DNA of 15,199 bases, taken from positions 1-15,199 of the forward strand of contig JABIVN010000221.1 in the NCBI GenBank assembly GCA_018667205.1, written 5' to 3'. Numbering within the stretch: the stretch's first letter is position 1; each line of letters begins with the position of its first letter. The position numbers and the translations under genes are program-made. This DNA is from Gammaproteobacteria bacterium. GTDB lineage: Bacteria; Pseudomonadota; Gammaproteobacteria; Pseudomonadales; Azotimanducaceae. This document shows, piece by piece, positions 14,289 through 15,199 of this stretch. Below the pieces are notes generated by a model. That model was not told the origin of the DNA. It searched no databases and worked only from the letters and a program-made list of their open reading frames with translations.

Positions 14289-15199
14289 ATGAGTAACAAA
14301 ACACCGAATCATTTCCTCACGGACATGAAGTGCCCCGTGAGCCTTGAAGATGTTGACTTGTTTGCGCCGGGTGCGCAGGAACACTGGTATGACGCCTACC
14401 CGATACTCCACGATGAATCGCCGGTTCACAAGCTGGCAGGTGAGGGTTTAACCGCTGGCACGGACGCTTTTATCCTAAGTAAGCATGAAGACATCAACAC
14501 TGTCGTTAGGGACCCGGATCGTTTTCCTCCTATTCAGTCTAATGCCATTAGAGAAATGGCTGCTTCAGGCGTCAATGTTGAAGAAGTGCCGAACCTGAAC
14601 GCCATGCAGGCATCTATGGTAACGCTACGACCTAACATGGACCTTTGGCGTCTCCATAAACAAGAGCTGACGGACCCGTGGGTTGGTCCCGGATCAAGCC
14701 GCCATGAAGCTATGATTACAAAGCATGTGGATGATCTGATCGATAGCTGGGTCGATAAGGAAGAGATTGATTTCATTAAGGAATTTGCAAGGCCACTACC
14801 ACAGCGTGTGATGGCGAGCGTGTTGGGATTTCCGTTGGAAGATATACCGCAACTGGGGCTGTGGGGTGAAGCCCAGGTGAAAGCTTTTGTCTACGGACGC
14901 GGTCATCAGAACAAACTGACCGATGAAGAGACTCGCGAACAGTTTGTATTGCTGGATGGTTTTAAGGAATACGTGCAGGAAAAAGTGAAAGAAAAGCGGG
15001 AGAACCCTCAGGAGGACATGATTACGTTCCTCACACAGGTCACTTACTCTGCGCTGGGCAGAAAGCTCACGGACCTTGAAGTTAATGGCATTGTCTACGC
15101 CATGATTATTGGTGGCCTGGAGACGACTCAATATGCGATTGAGGAACAGGCGCAGTTGATTTGCGAGCATGAAGGTCTGTTTGATCGCCTGAAGAACAA
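14289..15199 (+). CDS. Cytochrome P450 (3' end beyond the window)
   Basis: The first 303 codons of a second P450, open without interruption to the right edge. Near the end the I-helix motif IIGGLETTQ carries the usual acid-alcohol pair (Glu-Thr) for oxygen activation, unlike the AGSHST of the broken P450 in this window. The ExxR and haem-cysteine motifs should lie beyond the edge. The soluble N-terminus (MSNKTPNHFLTDMKC), without a membrane anchor, fits a bacterial class I P450 needing a ferredoxin and reductase, none of which is adjacent here. A TAGGA sequence lies about 11 bp before the ATG. It is preceded by a 171-bp spacer containing the 17-bp repeat and a possible operator, so it probably has its own promoter. 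The substrate is unknown. Confidence 0.93.
   Translation, partial: MSNKTPNHFLTDMKCPVSLEDVDLFAPGAQEHWYDAYPILHDESPVHKLAGEGLTAGTDAFILSKHEDINTVVRDPDRFPPIQSNAIREMAASGVNVEEVPNLNAMQASMVTLRPNMDLWRLHKQELTDPWVGPGSSRHEAMITKHVDDLIDSWVDKEEIDFIKEFARPLPQRVMASVLGFPLEDIPQLGLWGEAQVKAFVYGRGHQNKLTDEETREQFVLLDGFKEYVQEKVKEKRENPQEDMITFLTQVTYSALGRKLTDLEVNGIVYAMIIGGLETTQYAIEEQAQLICEHEGLFDRLKN

Overview
The window looks like accessory catabolic DNA from a Gram-negative proteobacterium, most likely a marine-type gammaproteobacterium. This rests on intermediate GC judged by eye, a glutathione transferase very close in sequence to Escherichia coli YghU, a MAPEG protein, Shine-Dalgarno-led genes with several GTG starts, and a density of oxidative 'odd-substrate' enzymes. 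The taxonomic placement is an inference. No rRNA, tRNA, transposase, integrase, CRISPR array or phage gene was seen, and no transcriptional regulator is encoded here.

Layout from left to right. (1) 1-2405, leftward: a VOC-family protein, a small Rieske ferredoxin whose start overlaps the VOC stop, and a dimethylglycine/sarcosine-dehydrogenase-like flavoprotein that runs off the left edge. (2) 2406-2659 is a divergent control region with a 15-bp tandem repeat. (3) 2660-4213, rightward: a SnoaL/NTF2-like protein and an exported protein of unknown family. (4) 4222-5097, leftward: YghU. It diverges from a phytanoyl-CoA-dioxygenase-like enzyme (5236-6033, rightward). (5) 6050-12054, leftward, in transcription order: a form-II CoxL/xanthine-dehydrogenase-type molybdenum hydroxylase large subunit, an amidohydrolase overlapping it by 4 bp, a cytochrome P450 split by one in-frame amber codon, a possible 36-codon ORF with a consensus Shine-Dalgarno, and an SDR dehydrogenase. 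A 12-bp tandem repeat lies upstream of the P450. (6) 12203-15199, rightward: a GPH-type transporter, a MAPEG membrane protein, a 17-bp tandem repeat made from the MAPEG gene's 3' end, and a second, intact P450 that runs off the right edge.

Taken together the genes suggest uptake (MFS_2/GPH transporter) and stepwise oxidation of an organic substrate. Hydroxylation would come from the P450s, the 2-oxoglutarate/Fe dioxygenase and the Mo-hydroxylase, alcohol/ketone redox from the SDR, C-N or cyclic-amide hydrolysis from the amidohydrolase, and isomerisation, dehydration or lyase-type steps from the SnoaL and VOC proteins. An N-demethylating flavoprotein and glutathione-linked detoxification (YghU, MAPEG) would complete the set. 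The substrate cannot be read from the sequence.

The most unusual signals are the three intergenic minisatellites, two of which share a core motif and sit upstream of leftward genes. Others are the single nonsense codon in an otherwise complete P450, the Mo-hydroxylase large subunit without its FeS and FAD partner genes, and the possible small translated ORF coupled to the SDR.
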